A stretch of DNA of 14,430 bases, from assembly GCA_035642095.1 (NCBI GenBank), contig DASQTB010000092.1, positions 1 through 14,430 of the forward strand, read 5' to 3'. The position numbers and the translations under genes are program-made. This document shows positions 13,988 through 14,430 of the stretch, piece by piece; positions within the stretch are counted from its first letter, which is position 1; each line of letters starts with the position of its first letter. This DNA is from DASQTB01 sp035642095. GTDB lineage: Bacteria; Actinomycetota; UBA4738; CALAEC01. The notes under the pieces are model-generated. The model saw only the letters and a list, made by a program, of their open reading frames with translations, had not been told where the DNA came from and did no database searches.

Positions 13988-14430
13988 TCAGTGGTAGACC
14001 CGGACCTCCATCCCCAAGCCCATGAGCGCGTGGAGGTACTTGGCCGCCCAGTACGGCACCCTGGCGCATCCGTGGCTGGCCGGATACGTCGGGACCTGGG
14101 GCCAGCCGTGGACCGCCCGACCGCCGTCGAAGTAGCTCGGGTAGTACAGGCGGTTCGGGCTGTAGCCGGCGATCTTGCGGAAGACGTGGAACACGCCGTC
14201 GCGAGTGGCGCCGCCAGCTCCCGTCGAGGTGTGGACGATGTCGTCGATCTCACCCTGTCGAACCACGTACAGCACCTGCTTCGACTGATCGATCTCGACG
14301 TGCACGTTGGAGGCCCTGGACCGAGGGCTCGGGAGCCGGGGGTCGGACAGCCGCCGCCACGTGGCCCGGCCGACGCTCCGACTCCGGTTCATCCCCTGGA
14401 CCTTGTGGAAGGCGAGCACCGCATCGGCGG
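13988..14430 (-). CDS. L,D-transpeptidase (YkuD) with peptidoglycan-binding domain, 5'-truncated by window edge
   Basis: This enzyme forms 3-3 cross-links in peptidoglycan outside the membrane, using a catalytic cysteine. The YkuD motif is complete: RAVHGWPQVP with its conserved His, then ASHGCAR with the catalytic Cys encoded at 14068-14066. Upstream, ADAVLAFHKVQGMNRS with GRATWRRL is the end of a PG_binding_1 domain (usual pattern AFQKxxGL, then TWxxL). It is open to the right edge of the window. A GTG at 14419 gives a 143-residue open frame, but it cuts the binding domain, so the true start lies beyond 14430. The protein ends VRVYH at a TGA only 12 bases from the convergent aminotransferase stop. 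The fragment is intact in its catalytic half. Confidence 0.9.
   Translation of the reverse strand, partial: ADAVLAFHKVQGMNRSRSVGRATWRRLSDPRLPSPRSRASNVHVEIDQSKQVLYVVRQGEIDDIVHTSTGAGGATRDGVFHVFRKIAGYSPNRLYYPSYFDGGRAVHGWPQVPTYPASHGCARVPYWAAKYLHALMGLGMEVRVYH

Noticed and set aside
13964..13991. Inverted repeat CTGACC ... GGTCAG spanning both convergent stop codons, as a shared terminator
   Set aside because: Only 6 bp of stem with a 16-base loop and no T-run; too weak to separate from chance in this G+C-rich sequence.
1..14430. Search for CRISPR arrays, insertion sequences, tRNA or rRNA genes and attachment sites
   Set aside because: No direct repeat series, transposase-like protein, terminal repeats or tRNA-like fold was seen. 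The window is densely filled by housekeeping and transport genes.

Overview
The window reads as chromosomal DNA of a high-G+C bacterium (about two thirds G+C by eye). It is most likely an actinobacterium (Actinomycetota), but neither Streptomyces nor Mycobacterium. The b and delta subunits of its ATP synthase are separate genes, and delta has the ordinary short size (179 aa). The N-terminus of subunit b resembles actinobacterial b subunits, the alpha subunit has a long C-terminal tail of the kind known in mycobacteria, and several genes start with GTG. The phylum call is an inference.

Layout. Positions 1-711 (+) are the 3' end of an LVIVD-repeat beta-propeller protein. A 202-base gap between convergent genes follows, with a perfect GNRA-looped hairpin and a second, weaker terminator candidate. 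Positions 914-8380 (-) hold a complete F1Fo ATP synthase operon, transcribed right to left as atpZ-atpI-atpB-atpE-atpF-atpH-atpA-atpG-atpD-atpC, with overlaps or very short gaps. Positions 8381-8547 are a divergent control region. Positions 8548-13975 (+) hold a polyamine-type ABC importer in the order ATPase, binding lipoprotein, permease, permease (potA-potD-potB-potC), followed by a class III, GSA-aminomutase-like aminotransferase. Positions 13988-14430 (-) are the 3' part of an L,D-transpeptidase whose 5' end lies outside the window.

How the parts work together. The ATP synthase operon is complete: membrane a, b and c subunits, stalk delta, gamma and epsilon, catalytic alpha and beta, plus the two small assembly proteins AtpZ and AtpI. 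The pot genes and the aminotransferase look like one transcription unit for uptake of an amine such as putrescine or spermidine, followed by PLP-dependent transamination.

The most informative non-coding element is in the 167-base divergent region. It is an 18-base inverted repeat (8440-8457) that fits the NADH/NAD+-sensing repressor Rex and also contains the CRP core. It lies at the predicted transcription start of the atp operon and directly abuts a perfect hairpin. This suggests redox (or cAMP) control of ATP synthase expression. Other points of interest are an acidic tail of about 65 residues on the alpha subunit, a potB gene with no canonical start codon for its N-terminal part, and a possible leaderless start for potA. 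I saw no mobile element, CRISPR array, tRNA or rRNA, and no clearly undescribed multi-gene system.
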